Positions 7,032 through 13,740 of a DNA stretch of 19,142 nt are shown here, piece by piece. Position numbers and translations under genes: made by a program. Position 1 is the first letter of the stretch; each line of letters opens with the position of its first letter. Source of the stretch: an uncultured Alphaproteobacteria bacterium (GTDB lineage Bacteria > Pseudomonadota > Alphaproteobacteria > UBA7985 > CAJQQZ01); assembly GCA_905480445.1 (NCBI GenBank), contig CAJQQJ010000378.1, positions 1 through 19,142 on the forward strand, written 5' to 3'. The notes beneath the pieces are model-generated. The model did no database searches, was not told where the DNA came from, and was given only the letters and a program-made list of their open reading frames with translations.

Positions 7032-8842
7032 TCTTCGTCTCTCCGCTTTTGATAGCCGCGTGGCGTGTAAATAAACTCTCGCCCATCTGGCATTGTAATC
7101 TTCCTGGTGTCCGACGAGCCAACAACAACGACTGACAACATATCAATTTTGTCAGCGGTCATTTCTGTCAAAGGTACAAAAGTGAGTTTCTCGCCTTCTC
7201 TGCCAAGATTACGCGCGATGATAACAGGACAATCAGCAGGGCGATGTTGCAGCAAGATTTTCCGTGCTTCCTCTATCTGCGTTTTACGGCGCATTGACAC
7301 TGGATTGTAGAAAGCGATGACAAAATCACCTTGAGCCGCAGCGTGAAGTCGCTTTTCAATGACCTCCCAAGGCGTCAAAAGATTAGACAAAGAAATCGTG
7401 CAGAAGTCGTGACCTAATGGAGCTCCGGCTCGAGCTGACGCCCCTTGAAGAGCAGAAATACCAGGACAAACTGTGACTTCAATCCGTTTCCAAGCCGCCG
7501 TTTCGGTAACGTCCAATTCCTCAAACACCAATGAAGCCATGGCATAAATCCCAGGATCACCTGAACAAACGAGTGAAACGGTTTTACCCTGACTAGCAAG
7601 ATCAATGGCGTGCTTAACACGGTCGATTTCTTCACCAAGTGGGAAATCGTGTCTGATCTTCCCCTGCCAATCTATCTCACACAAGTCTAGATAAAGCGTA
7701 TAGCCCACTAAGTCAGAGGCATTGTTTAGATGGTAAGTAGCTTCTGGTGAAGTCCAGCCAGCACCACCAGGTCCAAGACCCACGAGGACCAAATTCCCAC
7801 GGGCGTTACCTTCATTTCGAGCATCTATCGGAGCAACAGCTTCGGCCATAGCGCAAGTCGACCTTTTTGTTTTTTCTTTGGGCAATATCAGCTGACCATC
7901 GCTACCTACAGGTACAAGCGCCGCTGCTTCTGCGACGCCATAGCATCCAGTTTCCTTGAACACAATTTCAGACTTGACCGACAACCGTTCGGTCTCAGCA
8001 GAAAGCTGAGATGCGTCGTAAAAACGTGCAGCAACGCCAAGCTCTCGCGCCACAATATGAACAGCGGGCTCGTCCGATTTCAGATCGATGGAAAAGACTC
8101 CGGCAACAGATTTCTTTGATAGGTTTTCGCGTTCAAGCAATCGGGTGACGTGATCAACGACTTCATCTGGGTCGCAGTTTCGTTCACAGCCTACACCCAC
8201 AGCGATTGTTCGCGGATGAAAAACAAGTTCCTTGTCAGAACCATTGTTTAGCCCGGTTGTAACTGTGATTACCAGTTCACCGTCTTCGGTTATTGGTAAT
8301 TCACTATTTTCTAACCAAGGGGCAGCACCAATCAAGCGAACACTGGTGCCAGCCAGAAGCTGTGCCATGAAAGCATTGGCGTTCTCAGGATTACCTAAAA
8401 TCCATCCTTGTGGAGGGCTGTCTAATGCAACACCAAACCGTAAGTCGCCAGCGGTTGTAATTGCTGCGTTAATGCCGAGAAGACCTGCAATCCGATTAGC
8501 TAGCTCATTGGCTTGTCCAACGTGTCCGCCAAGTAAGGGAATAATGGCTGAACCATCTTCCGCCAATGCCAGAACTGCTGGGTCTGTTTTCTTGTTACCC
8601 AAGACTGGCGCGAGAACTCTAATCAAAATTCCTGAAGCACAAACACCGATAACGGGATGACCTTGTCTAAAAAGCGACTGAAGATGGGTAATGCTGTTAT
8701 CAAAGAAAAGGTCACAGCTCTCAACCCGACCGGACCGACCGTGAACTTGGGCTGAAAAACCTTGCCCAATCAACTTCCTAGAAAGCTTTGCTCCTTCTTC
8801 CGTTAAAGCAACAAAGACAGGAGGCTTCGCTAGACCGTCCAC
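7028..8842 (-). CDS. cobJ: Fused CbiG hydrolase and precorrin-3B C17-methyltransferase (CbiG-CobJ)
   Basis: Two pathway steps in one 604-residue protein. Residues about 8-332 are CbiG-like, including GVCASGILIR (66-75), the hallmark LLGGHVGQAN (103-112), and a C-terminal CbiG domain with GVGCERNCDPDEV and the GCYGVAEAAAL block. CbiG opens the ring-A lactone and releases the two-carbon fragment as acetaldehyde. After a linker at about 335-348, residues 350-604 are the CobJ/CbiH methylase: LVLVGLGPGG, VGYTLYLDL, LVCSGDPGIYAMASLV, VCPGISALQGASARAGAPLGHDFC and FVIAFYNPVSMRRK. This domain methylates C17 and contracts the ring, making the lactone that CbiG opens. The start is GTG at 8842-8840, inside the end of cobI (13 nt overlap). 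No CobG-type monooxygenase is needed if CbiG is functional. Fusions of this kind are known from several bacteria. Confidence 0.94.
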   Translation of the reverse strand: MDGLAKPPVFVALTEEGAKLSRKLIGQGFSAQVHGRSGRVESCDLFFDNSITHLQSLFRQGHPVIGVCASGILIRVLAPVLGNKKTDPAVLALAEDGSAIIPLLGGHVGQANELANRIAGLLGINAAITTAGDLRFGVALDSPPQGWILGNPENANAFMAQLLAGTSVRLIGAAPWLENSELPITEDGELVITVTTGLNNGSDKELVFHPRTIAVGVGCERNCDPDEVVDHVTRLLERENLSKKSVAGVFSIDLKSDEPAVHIVARELGVAARFYDASQLSAETERLSVKSEIVFKETGCYGVAEAAALVPVGSDGQLILPKEKTKRSTCAMAEAVAPIDARNEGNARGNLVLVGLGPGGAGWTSPEATYHLNNASDLVGYTLYLDLCEIDWQGKIRHDFPLGEEIDRVKHAIDLASQGKTVSLVCSGDPGIYAMASLVFEELDVTETAAWKRIEVTVCPGISALQGASARAGAPLGHDFCTISLSNLLTPWEVIEKRLHAAAQGDFVIAFYNPVSMRRKTQIEEARKILLQHRPADCPVIIARNLGREGEKLTFVPLTEMTADKIDMLSVVVVGSSDTRKITMPDGREFIYTPRGYQKRRDEE

Positions 8843-9537
8843 GCCTCGCCTCTTTTATGCACTAAGATAATGGAAAAATAGGGAGCTTTATTATCTTCCA
8901 GATCATTTATCGGAAGAATGCGTTGGTTTTCCATGGTGGCTCGTTCGACGTAGCGAGCACAATCCAGGAGGTCTAGATCACTCAGCACTCGGTGAATTTT
9001 TTCAAAATGACGACCAACTTTTATAATCGCCACCGCATCGCTTTTCTCGATACCCGATCTAAGGGCATCTTCGTCCAAAGGTCCAGGCAACACGGTTAAA
9101 ACATCATTGCGAGCCGCCAAAGGTGAACGCAACATGGCCGCAGAAGCAGTCAGCGAAGAAACGCCGGGAATAACCTCCATCGGGCAGCTCTCGGAAAGAC
9201 GCCCGAACAAGTACATAAAGGAGCCATAGAAAAACGGATCACCTTCACAAAGAACCGCAACGTTCTTTCCTTGCTGCACCATTTCTTCGATATCCAGTGC
9301 CGCTTTATCGTAGATCTGTTGAGCCGGAAATCTGGCTTCTACGAGTGGCATTCTGATCGCATATTCTTTTATGCCAATTGGCAGGTGATCAGCCACAATC
9401 GAACGCGCCAAACTATCGCCAACTTCGGGAGCAGGATAAGCAACGACATCAGCTTCCCGCAAACGGTTGTAGGCTTTCAAAGTGATCAGTTCTGGATCAC
9501 CTGGGCCAATACCCATTCCCCAAATCTTTCCGGTCAT
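8830..9537 (-). CDS. cobI: Precorrin-2 / cobalt-factor II C20-methyltransferase CobI/CbiL
   Basis: Methylates C20, the meso carbon later lost in ring contraction. The 235-residue tetrapyrrole-methylase domain shows the CobI-type opening GMGIGPGDPELITLKAYNRLREADVVAYPAP, CEGDPFFYGSFMYLFGRL, EVIPGVSSLTASAAMLRSPLAARND and a C-terminal SIILVHKRG. The ATG at 9537 follows the cobL stop by 7 nt and has a short AGGA-like site before it. The last 13 nt overlap the downstream cbiG-cobJ start. Upstream CbiX would supply cobalt-sirohydrochlorin as substrate; the sequence alone does not show whether metal-free or cobalt-bound substrate is preferred. Confidence 0.95.
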   Translation of the reverse strand: MTGKIWGMGIGPGDPELITLKAYNRLREADVVAYPAPEVGDSLARSIVADHLPIGIKEYAIRMPLVEARFPAQQIYDKAALDIEEMVQQGKNVAVLCEGDPFFYGSFMYLFGRLSESCPMEVIPGVSSLTASAAMLRSPLAARNDVLTVLPGPLDEDALRSGIEKSDAVAIIKVGRHFEKIHRVLSDLDLLDCARYVERATMENQRILPINDLEDNKAPYFSIILVHKRGEAWTV

Positions 9538-9544
9538 GAAAATC

Positions 9545-10753
9545 CTACTCTTTTATCAGGCAATATTGCGTAACAGGCATAGCGGGACGCCAGCCGTGAA
9601 GCCCGCCAACAGGGTCAGCAGCAGATAAGGCAATTCTTTCGAGCGAGCCACCCTTTTCAGCAAAAAAGCTTAGCAGTACAGCCTCAGCTTCCAAGGTTAC
9701 CGCATTAGCGACCAAGCGTCCGGCAGGTTTCAAGGATTTGAAACAAAAATCAATAATTTTGCGATCACGCACGCCGCCGCCGACAAAGATGGCATCTGGC
9801 TGCTCCAATCCTTCCAACGCCAGTGGAGCCGCTCCTTTGATCACTTTCAGCCCAGGTGTTCCCAAAGCCATCATGTTTTCTGCAAGAAAGCCAAGGCGAT
9901 TGTCGTTGTGCTCAATTGCGATTGCTCGGCATCTAGGATGATGACGCATCCATTCGATGGAAACTGATCCGCTGCCAGCACCAACATCCCACAGCAGCTG
10001 TCCGGGCGTTGGTCTCAACCTGGAAAGCGTTGATGCGCGAATTGTTCGTTTGGTTAGCTGACCGTCCGAGATGAAGGCTTCATCTGGTAGTCCCGGCACT
10101 CGACCAAACAAGTCTCGTTCTGTCTCAGCAGTACAATCAATCGCAATGATGTTGAGATCTGCTCCCCTGTCATATTCCCAAGCGTTCGCTGTCGCTGTAA
10201 CTTGGCTCTCTTTGTCACCATTGAGGTGTGAAAGAACAGTCATTGATGAAGACCCATAGCCTGACTTGGTTAACAGGCCTGCAACTTGGCGAGGCGTAGA
10301 ACTATTATGACTGAGCACTAATAATTTGGCGCCGGGATAAAGGAACGAGTTCAAGAGCTCAATCGGGCGACCATGAACACTTAAGCAATCGACATCTTGC
10401 CGCGACCAACCCATCTTGGCACAGGCCAAGGACAGCGATGAGGGCGAAGGAAGAATCTTTAGTTCGTCTTTGTTGAAATACCGAAGCAAGGTTGTTGCAA
10501 TGCCAAAGTCCAGCGGATCTCCGGTTGCCAGAACGACAACTTGTTTACCTTTGTGAAACTGGATCTGTTCAACAGTAGTAACAAGCGGACTGCCCCAGAG
10601 GATCGTCTCTCGATTAGCTTTGCTCGGCACAAGGTCTAAATGTCTTTCTCCGCAGACTAAAACATCAGCTGCTTGAACAACAAGTTGATAACTCTTCGGC
10701 AATCCTGTCCAGCCATCGTCTCCCATGCCAACAACTGAAAGCCAGGGCGTCAT
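9545..10753 (-). CDS. cobL: Precorrin-6Y C5,15-methyltransferase (decarboxylating) CobL (CbiE-CbiT fusion)
   Basis: Adds methyl groups at C5 and C15 and decarboxylates the C12 acetate chain. The 402-residue length matches the fused form. The N-terminal CbiE part (about 1-205) is a tetrapyrrole methylase: VVGMGDDGWTGLP, VLVCGERHLDLV, VVLATGDPLDFGIATTL and LPSPSSLSLACAKMGWSRQDV. The C-terminal CbiT part (about 215-402) is a Rossmann-type methyltransferase with the S-adenosylmethionine-binding loop DVGAGSGS at 256-263, acidic AIEHNDNR in the next strand, and the FVGGGVRDRK motif. The ATG at 10753 overlaps the cobH TGA (ATGA), and the stop is 7 nt before cobI. Confidence 0.96.
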   Translation of the reverse strand: MTPWLSVVGMGDDGWTGLPKSYQLVVQAADVLVCGERHLDLVPSKANRETILWGSPLVTTVEQIQFHKGKQVVVLATGDPLDFGIATTLLRYFNKDELKILPSPSSLSLACAKMGWSRQDVDCLSVHGRPIELLNSFLYPGAKLLVLSHNSSTPRQVAGLLTKSGYGSSSMTVLSHLNGDKESQVTATANAWEYDRGADLNIIAIDCTAETERDLFGRVPGLPDEAFISDGQLTKRTIRASTLSRLRPTPGQLLWDVGAGSGSVSIEWMRHHPRCRAIAIEHNDNRLGFLAENMMALGTPGLKVIKGAAPLALEGLEQPDAIFVGGGVRDRKIIDFCFKSLKPAGRLVANAVTLEAEAVLLSFFAEKGGSLERIALSAADPVGGLHGWRPAMPVTQYCLIKE

Positions 10754-11379
10754 TTACTTAGTTCCAAAGCCAGCGCGTTGACGACAGACGCCGCCATTGG
10801 ACTGCCCCCCACTCTGCCAAGTATTGTTACATGAGGAATAGACTGAAATCGAGTAGCTAAGAGTTCTTTAGACTCTGCCGCCCCAACAAAGCCAACTGGC
10901 ATCCCAACGATTGCTGCAGGTGGTTTCTGACCCTTTTCTACATTCTCTAGCAAATGGAACAAAGTCGTGGGTGCATTCCCGATGACGACTACACAACGGC
11001 TTAAGTCTTGTGGCCAGAACTCAACAGCGGCGGCGGAGCGGGTTGTTCCCAACTTCCTTGCCAAATCGGGCGTACCTGAATTGTTAAGTGTGCAAACAAT
11101 TTTGTTCCCACAGTTTAAGAACCGCTTCGTGATAGAAGCGGCTACCGCTTCGCAATCGGTCAGTATTGTGGCTTTAGAATTAATAGCTGTAGAGAAAGCA
11201 GAAACAAAATCGCTCGTCGCCCGAATAGAATTAGCAACCTCAGTCAATCCGCAAGTGTGTACCAACCGACGGACAACGGGCCACATCGTTGGTTCGAACC
11301 TAGAAAAATCGACTTCCTTTGCAATGGTTTCAAAGGATAGTCGATAGATTTCATCCGGATCGCGAACGTAGTCAAACAT
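10750..11379 (-). CDS. cobH: Precorrin-8X / cobalt-precorrin-8 methylmutase CobH/CbiC
   Basis: Moves the C11 methyl group to C12, yielding (hydrogeno)cobyrinic acid. The 209 residues fit the family. The catalytic His lies in VVRRLVHTCG (His41), early in the protein as in characterised CobH. Other family stretches are DPDEIYRLSFETIAKE at the N-terminus, ILTDCEAVAASI, VVIGNAPTTLFHLLE, the IVGMPVGFVGAAESKELL block and the C-terminal RVGGSPMAASVVNALA. The ATG at 11379 lies 5 nt after the cbiX stop with an AGTAGG-like ribosome site overlapping it. The stop overlaps the cobL start by 4 nt, so the gene is coupled on both sides. Confidence 0.96.
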   Translation of the reverse strand: MFDYVRDPDEIYRLSFETIAKEVDFSRFEPTMWPVVRRLVHTCGLTEVANSIRATSDFVSAFSTAINSKATILTDCEAVAASITKRFLNCGNKIVCTLNNSGTPDLARKLGTTRSAAAVEFWPQDLSRCVVVIGNAPTTLFHLLENVEKGQKPPAAIVGMPVGFVGAAESKELLATRFQSIPHVTILGRVGGSPMAASVVNALALELSK

Positions 11380-11384
11380 CTGAC

Positions 11385-12428
11385 CTACTTATCTTTCAGC
11401 GTCACTGGCCCCATTGGATGATCAGCATGTGGGTACGGATGATGGTGGTGATCGTGGCTATGCCCATCTCCATGGTCGTGGCTGTGATCATGACTATGTC
11501 CGTCTCCATGATCATGATGATGGTCGTGATCGTGATCATGGTCATGGCTATTGCCGTCAGAGATACCTTCTACGTGATGATGATGGCTCTCTTGGGCCAG
11601 TCCTACTTCAGCTTCAAAACCCAAAACCTGAGCTCTGTACTTACAAAGCTGACAGTTCATGTTGTTTTCACCATCAACAATTTCCTGAATGCGCTCGGCA
11701 AAGGTTTCAAGAACCAAAGGATGGTCGTTCAAGTAGCTCGCTTTAACGAACTCTATGTCTGGATGCCGCGCGGCGACGACATCAACAGCGTCATAAATAC
11801 GATCAATCAGAATGCCAGTGAACAAAAAGTAAGGGAAAACAACAATACGTTTGTATCCCAGCTTAGTCATGTGCTCCAGGCCTGGTTCAACCAATGGGAA
11901 GGTCACGCCGGAATAAGCAGTCTCTCCCCAACCAAAGCCAAAACCTTCCCAAAGCATACGCATAACCTTGGTCGCGTTTGAGTTTGCATCAGGGTCGGAG
12001 GCCCCACGTCCAACAACAACGAGCAGCGTATCATGGATAGCAACATCATCGCCCGCTTCTTCGAGCGCTTCCTGAATACGATCGCCCGCTGCACGCATCA
12101 TCTTGGTATCGATGGCTAACTCACGGCCATACCGGATAGTGATCTCCGGGTGTTGAGCTTGATAAGTATTGAGAACTGAAGGAATGTCATTTTTCGCATG
12201 ACCTGCCGCGAACAGCATTCCTGGTACAGCAAGTACTTCAGTGACGCCCGCTGCTCGCAGCTTGTCTAAACCTGTGCCAATAATTGGTGTAGCGAACTCA
12301 AGATAACCGTATTCGACATTATCATATGGCAGCTGCTCCGCTAGTTTGGCTGAAACTGCCGCAAATTGATCAACAGCAGCCTGGGAGCGGCTGCCATGGC
12401 CACAAATCATAACACCGGTTTTTGACAT
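11385..12428 (-). CDS. cbiX: Sirohydrochlorin cobaltochelatase CbiX, long form with MxCxxC and His-rich tail
   Basis: Inserts Co2+ into sirohydrochlorin, the committing step of the cobalt-early route. The 347 residues make this the long form, with two chelatase half-domains in one chain. His11 (MICGHGSRS) and His77 (LFAAGHAKNDIP) sit where the CbiX/CbiK family has its metal-binding and catalytic histidines. The second half includes TLLVVVGRGASDPDAN and VVFPYFLFTGILIDRI. Residues 257-262 read MNCQLC, an MxCxxC motif known to bind an iron-sulfur cluster in Bacillus megaterium CbiX. The end (282-337) is a His/Asp-rich tail with about 25 His in 56 residues, a likely metal-holding segment. The ATG at 12428 has a perfect AGGAGG 9 nt upstream, and it is first in a six-gene unit. 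The cluster and tail functions are inferred by homology. Confidence 0.95.
   Translation of the reverse strand: MSKTGVMICGHGSRSQAAVDQFAAVSAKLAEQLPYDNVEYGYLEFATPIIGTGLDKLRAAGVTEVLAVPGMLFAAGHAKNDIPSVLNTYQAQHPEITIRYGRELAIDTKMMRAAGDRIQEALEEAGDDVAIHDTLLVVVGRGASDPDANSNATKVMRMLWEGFGFGWGETAYSGVTFPLVEPGLEHMTKLGYKRIVVFPYFLFTGILIDRIYDAVDVVAARHPDIEFVKASYLNDHPLVLETFAERIQEIVDGENNMNCQLCKYRAQVLGFEAEVGLAQESHHHHVEGISDGNSHDHDHDHDHHHDHGDGHSHDHSHDHGDGHSHDHHHHPYPHADHPMGPVTLKDK
11418..11585 (-). repeat. Degenerate short repeats encoding the His/Asp-rich tail of CbiX
   Basis: Low-complexity run of CAY-GAY (His-Asp) codons with interspersed Gly-Asp-Gly-His and Ser-His-Asp units, read on the minus strand as residues 282-337 of CbiX. 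On the plus strand it appears as runs of catgatcatg, gtcgtgatcgtgatc and related units. Because such hexamers are near-palindromic, the antisense strand is also rich in His and hydrophobic codons and creates spurious open frames. Such tracts can expand or contract by slippage, so copy number may vary between strains. Confidence 0.8.
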
Positions 12429-12437
12429 TCGAATATT

Positions 12438-12443
12438 CCTCCT
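12438..12443 (-). promoter_or_regulatory. Strong ribosome binding site of cbiX
   Basis: AGGAGG on the minus strand, 9 nt before the cbiX ATG; it is the best Shine-Dalgarno in the cobalamin block and fixes that start. Just upstream, AAGTC (12451-12455) and GACTT (12464-12468) could form a small 5 bp hairpin in the leader. The region between this site and the pstS terminator (12444-12527) must hold the promoter of the six-gene cbiX unit, but I see no clear promoter hexamers and no cobalamin-riboswitch motif. Confidence 0.7.
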
Positions 12444-12527
12444 AAAACTGAAGTCTATCTATCGACTTGGTGGTTCGACGTCACTAGCTAATTTGAGACT
12501 AGGACTTGCGAGAAAAGGCCGAGGCAT

Positions 12528-12560
12528 AAAAAAAAAGAGCTCCGCCGTTAACAGAGCCCT
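12528..12560 (-). terminator. Rho-independent terminator of pstS
   Basis: Read on the minus strand, a stem AGGGCTC / GAGCTCT (7 bp with one G-U pair) closes a loop of about 11 nt and is followed by nine T residues (nine A at 12528-12536 on the plus strand). It starts 24 nt after the pstS stop codon. It would insulate the cobalamin unit downstream from phosphate-starvation transcription of pstS. Confidence 0.8.
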
Positions 12561-12583
12561 CCAATTCGACAAAAAATTCTTGT

Positions 12584-13624
12584 CTAGTTCGTCATTGGTA
12601 TCAGGTTTCTTGCGTTTTCAGCCATTTCAGCGTGGGCGTCTTCCACAAACGGAATGAGACCTTTATCAACCAAATAGCCCTCTTCGCCAGAAGCGCCTTC
12701 TGAAACGAATTCCGCAACAAACTCCTGAATGCCAGGAACAATATCAACATGCGCATTCTTGACATAGAAATAGAGACCTCGGGAAACGGGATATTCACCA
12801 GAAGCGATGAGTTCAAACTCAGGCTCTACGCCTTCGACTGTGGCCGCTTGTACCTTGTCTTCGTTCTGCTCTAGAAAAGAAAAACCGAAAACACCGAGGG
12901 CGTTCGGGTTAGCAACCAATTTGTTCACAATCAGAACGTCATTTTCTCCAGCATCAATCCAAGCGCCGTCTTCGCGCATCGTATGACAAATACTTTTGTA
13001 GGCTGCCTTGTTTGTTTTCTTCATGGCTTCAATAAAGTCGAACTGCTTGCATCCGCCTTCAAGTGCCAATTCAACGAATGCATCCCGGGTGCCGGAAGTT
13101 GGCGGTGGACCAAGTACTTCGATCTCTTGATCAGGAAGCGAAGCATCTATGTCTGTCCACCTGATGTAAGGATTGGCAATCATATTGCCATCTGCATCTG
13201 GAACTTCCTTTGCCAAAGCCAAGAAGATTTGCTTGCGTGTCAATTCAAACAATTCTCCCTCGTCTGCTGAGTTTGCTATGACGATACCATCGAAGCCCAC
13301 TTGAACTTCAGTGATTTCAGTAACACCATTGGCTGCACACTTCTCGATCTCGCTTTCTTTGATGCGGCGAGAAGAATTTGTGATGTCTGGATGTTCTGTA
13401 CCTACTCCAGCGCAAAACAATTTCATTCCACCGCCGGACCCAGTTGCCTCCACGACAGGTGTTTTAAAGCCAGAAGACTGGCCAAAGCGTTCAGCGACAG
13501 AGGAAGAGAAAGGGAATACGGTGGACGATCCAACGATTTGGATTTGATCCGCAGCATTTGCGCTCACTGAAACACAGGCCAATGTCATGGTCGCCAATGC
13601 AGTGCGAAGAAGAGTAGTTTTCAT
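12584..13624 (-). CDS. pstS: Periplasmic phosphate-binding protein PstS
   Basis: High-affinity phosphate-binding component of the Pst ABC importer. The 346-residue precursor has a classic Sec signal peptide: basic start (MKTTLLRT), hydrophobic core, and likely cleavage after ANA at residue 24. The phosphate-site motifs follow: VGSSTVFPFS (31-40), ITNSSRRIKE (81-90), FDGIVIANSA (111-120) and PTSGTRDAF (175-183). I take ATG at 13624 as the start because it begins the signal peptide and has GGGAAG upstream; the frame stays open to a TTG at 13651, which would add nine polar residues. The gene is divergent from phoR, separated from the other pst genes, has its own Pho-box-like site upstream and is followed by a terminator. 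Separate transcription fits the need for excess binding protein, which is an inference. Confidence 0.95.
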   Translation of the reverse strand: MKTTLLRTALATMTLACVSVSANAADQIQIVGSSTVFPFSSSVAERFGQSSGFKTPVVEATGSGGGMKLFCAGVGTEHPDITNSSRRIKESEIEKCAANGVTEITEVQVGFDGIVIANSADEGELFELTRKQIFLALAKEVPDADGNMIANPYIRWTDIDASLPDQEIEVLGPPPTSGTRDAFVELALEGGCKQFDFIEAMKKTNKAAYKSICHTMREDGAWIDAGENDVLIVNKLVANPNALGVFGFSFLEQNEDKVQAATVEGVEPEFELIASGEYPVSRGLYFYVKNAHVDIVPGIQEFVAEFVSEGASGEEGYLVDKGLIPFVEDAHAEMAENARNLIPMTN

Positions 13625-13693
13625 TTGTGACTTCCCTTGTCTTTCATTCAAGTTTCAGGTCAGATAACAAGTATCGTAACTGTGTTATCTTTG

Positions 13694-13725
13694 ATTACGA
13701 ATCTAATAATACAATTATTTTACAG
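13694..13725 (-). promoter_or_regulatory. Probable PhoB-regulated promoter of pstS (Pho box and -10)
   Basis: On the minus strand, CTGTAAAATAATTGTATT (13725-13708) resembles two 7-bp PhoB half-sites, CTGTAAA and TTGTATT, separated by 4 nt. Eight nucleotides later is CGTAAT (13699-13694), a 4/6 match to a -10 hexamer, giving an mRNA leader of roughly 60 nt before the pstS ATG. The spacing equals that at pstC. The second half-site is degenerate, so this is weaker than the pstC box. It may also influence the divergent phoR gene. Confidence 0.5.
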
Positions 13726-13740
13726 AAAGATTACTGTTTA

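Noticed and set aside
9271..9573. Plus-strand 100-codon frame opposite cobI
   Set aside because: It is antisense to a clearly conserved methylase gene and shows no recognisable protein motif.
11414..11746. Plus-strand 110-codon His/Asp-rich frame
   Set aside because: It is the third-frame reflection of the same near-palindromic repeats; the real gene is cbiX on the minus strand with conserved catalytic residues.
11319..11981. Plus-strand 220-codon frame with a Met/Val/Ile-rich, membrane-like stretch
   Set aside because: It is antisense to the CbiX His-Asp tail. The complement of CAY-GAY repeats automatically yields Met/Val/Ile codons, and the frame has no motif or ribosome site.
13625..13651. 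Nine-residue upstream extension of pstS from TTG 13651
   Set aside because: It would put polar residues before a textbook signal peptide; ATG 13624 has its own ribosome site.
13627..13740. N-terminal extension of phoR from GTG 13627
   Set aside because: It would overlap the pstS leader, adds 38 residues with no domain or membrane segment, and covers the probable pstS promoter; ATG 13741 starts just before the PAS region.
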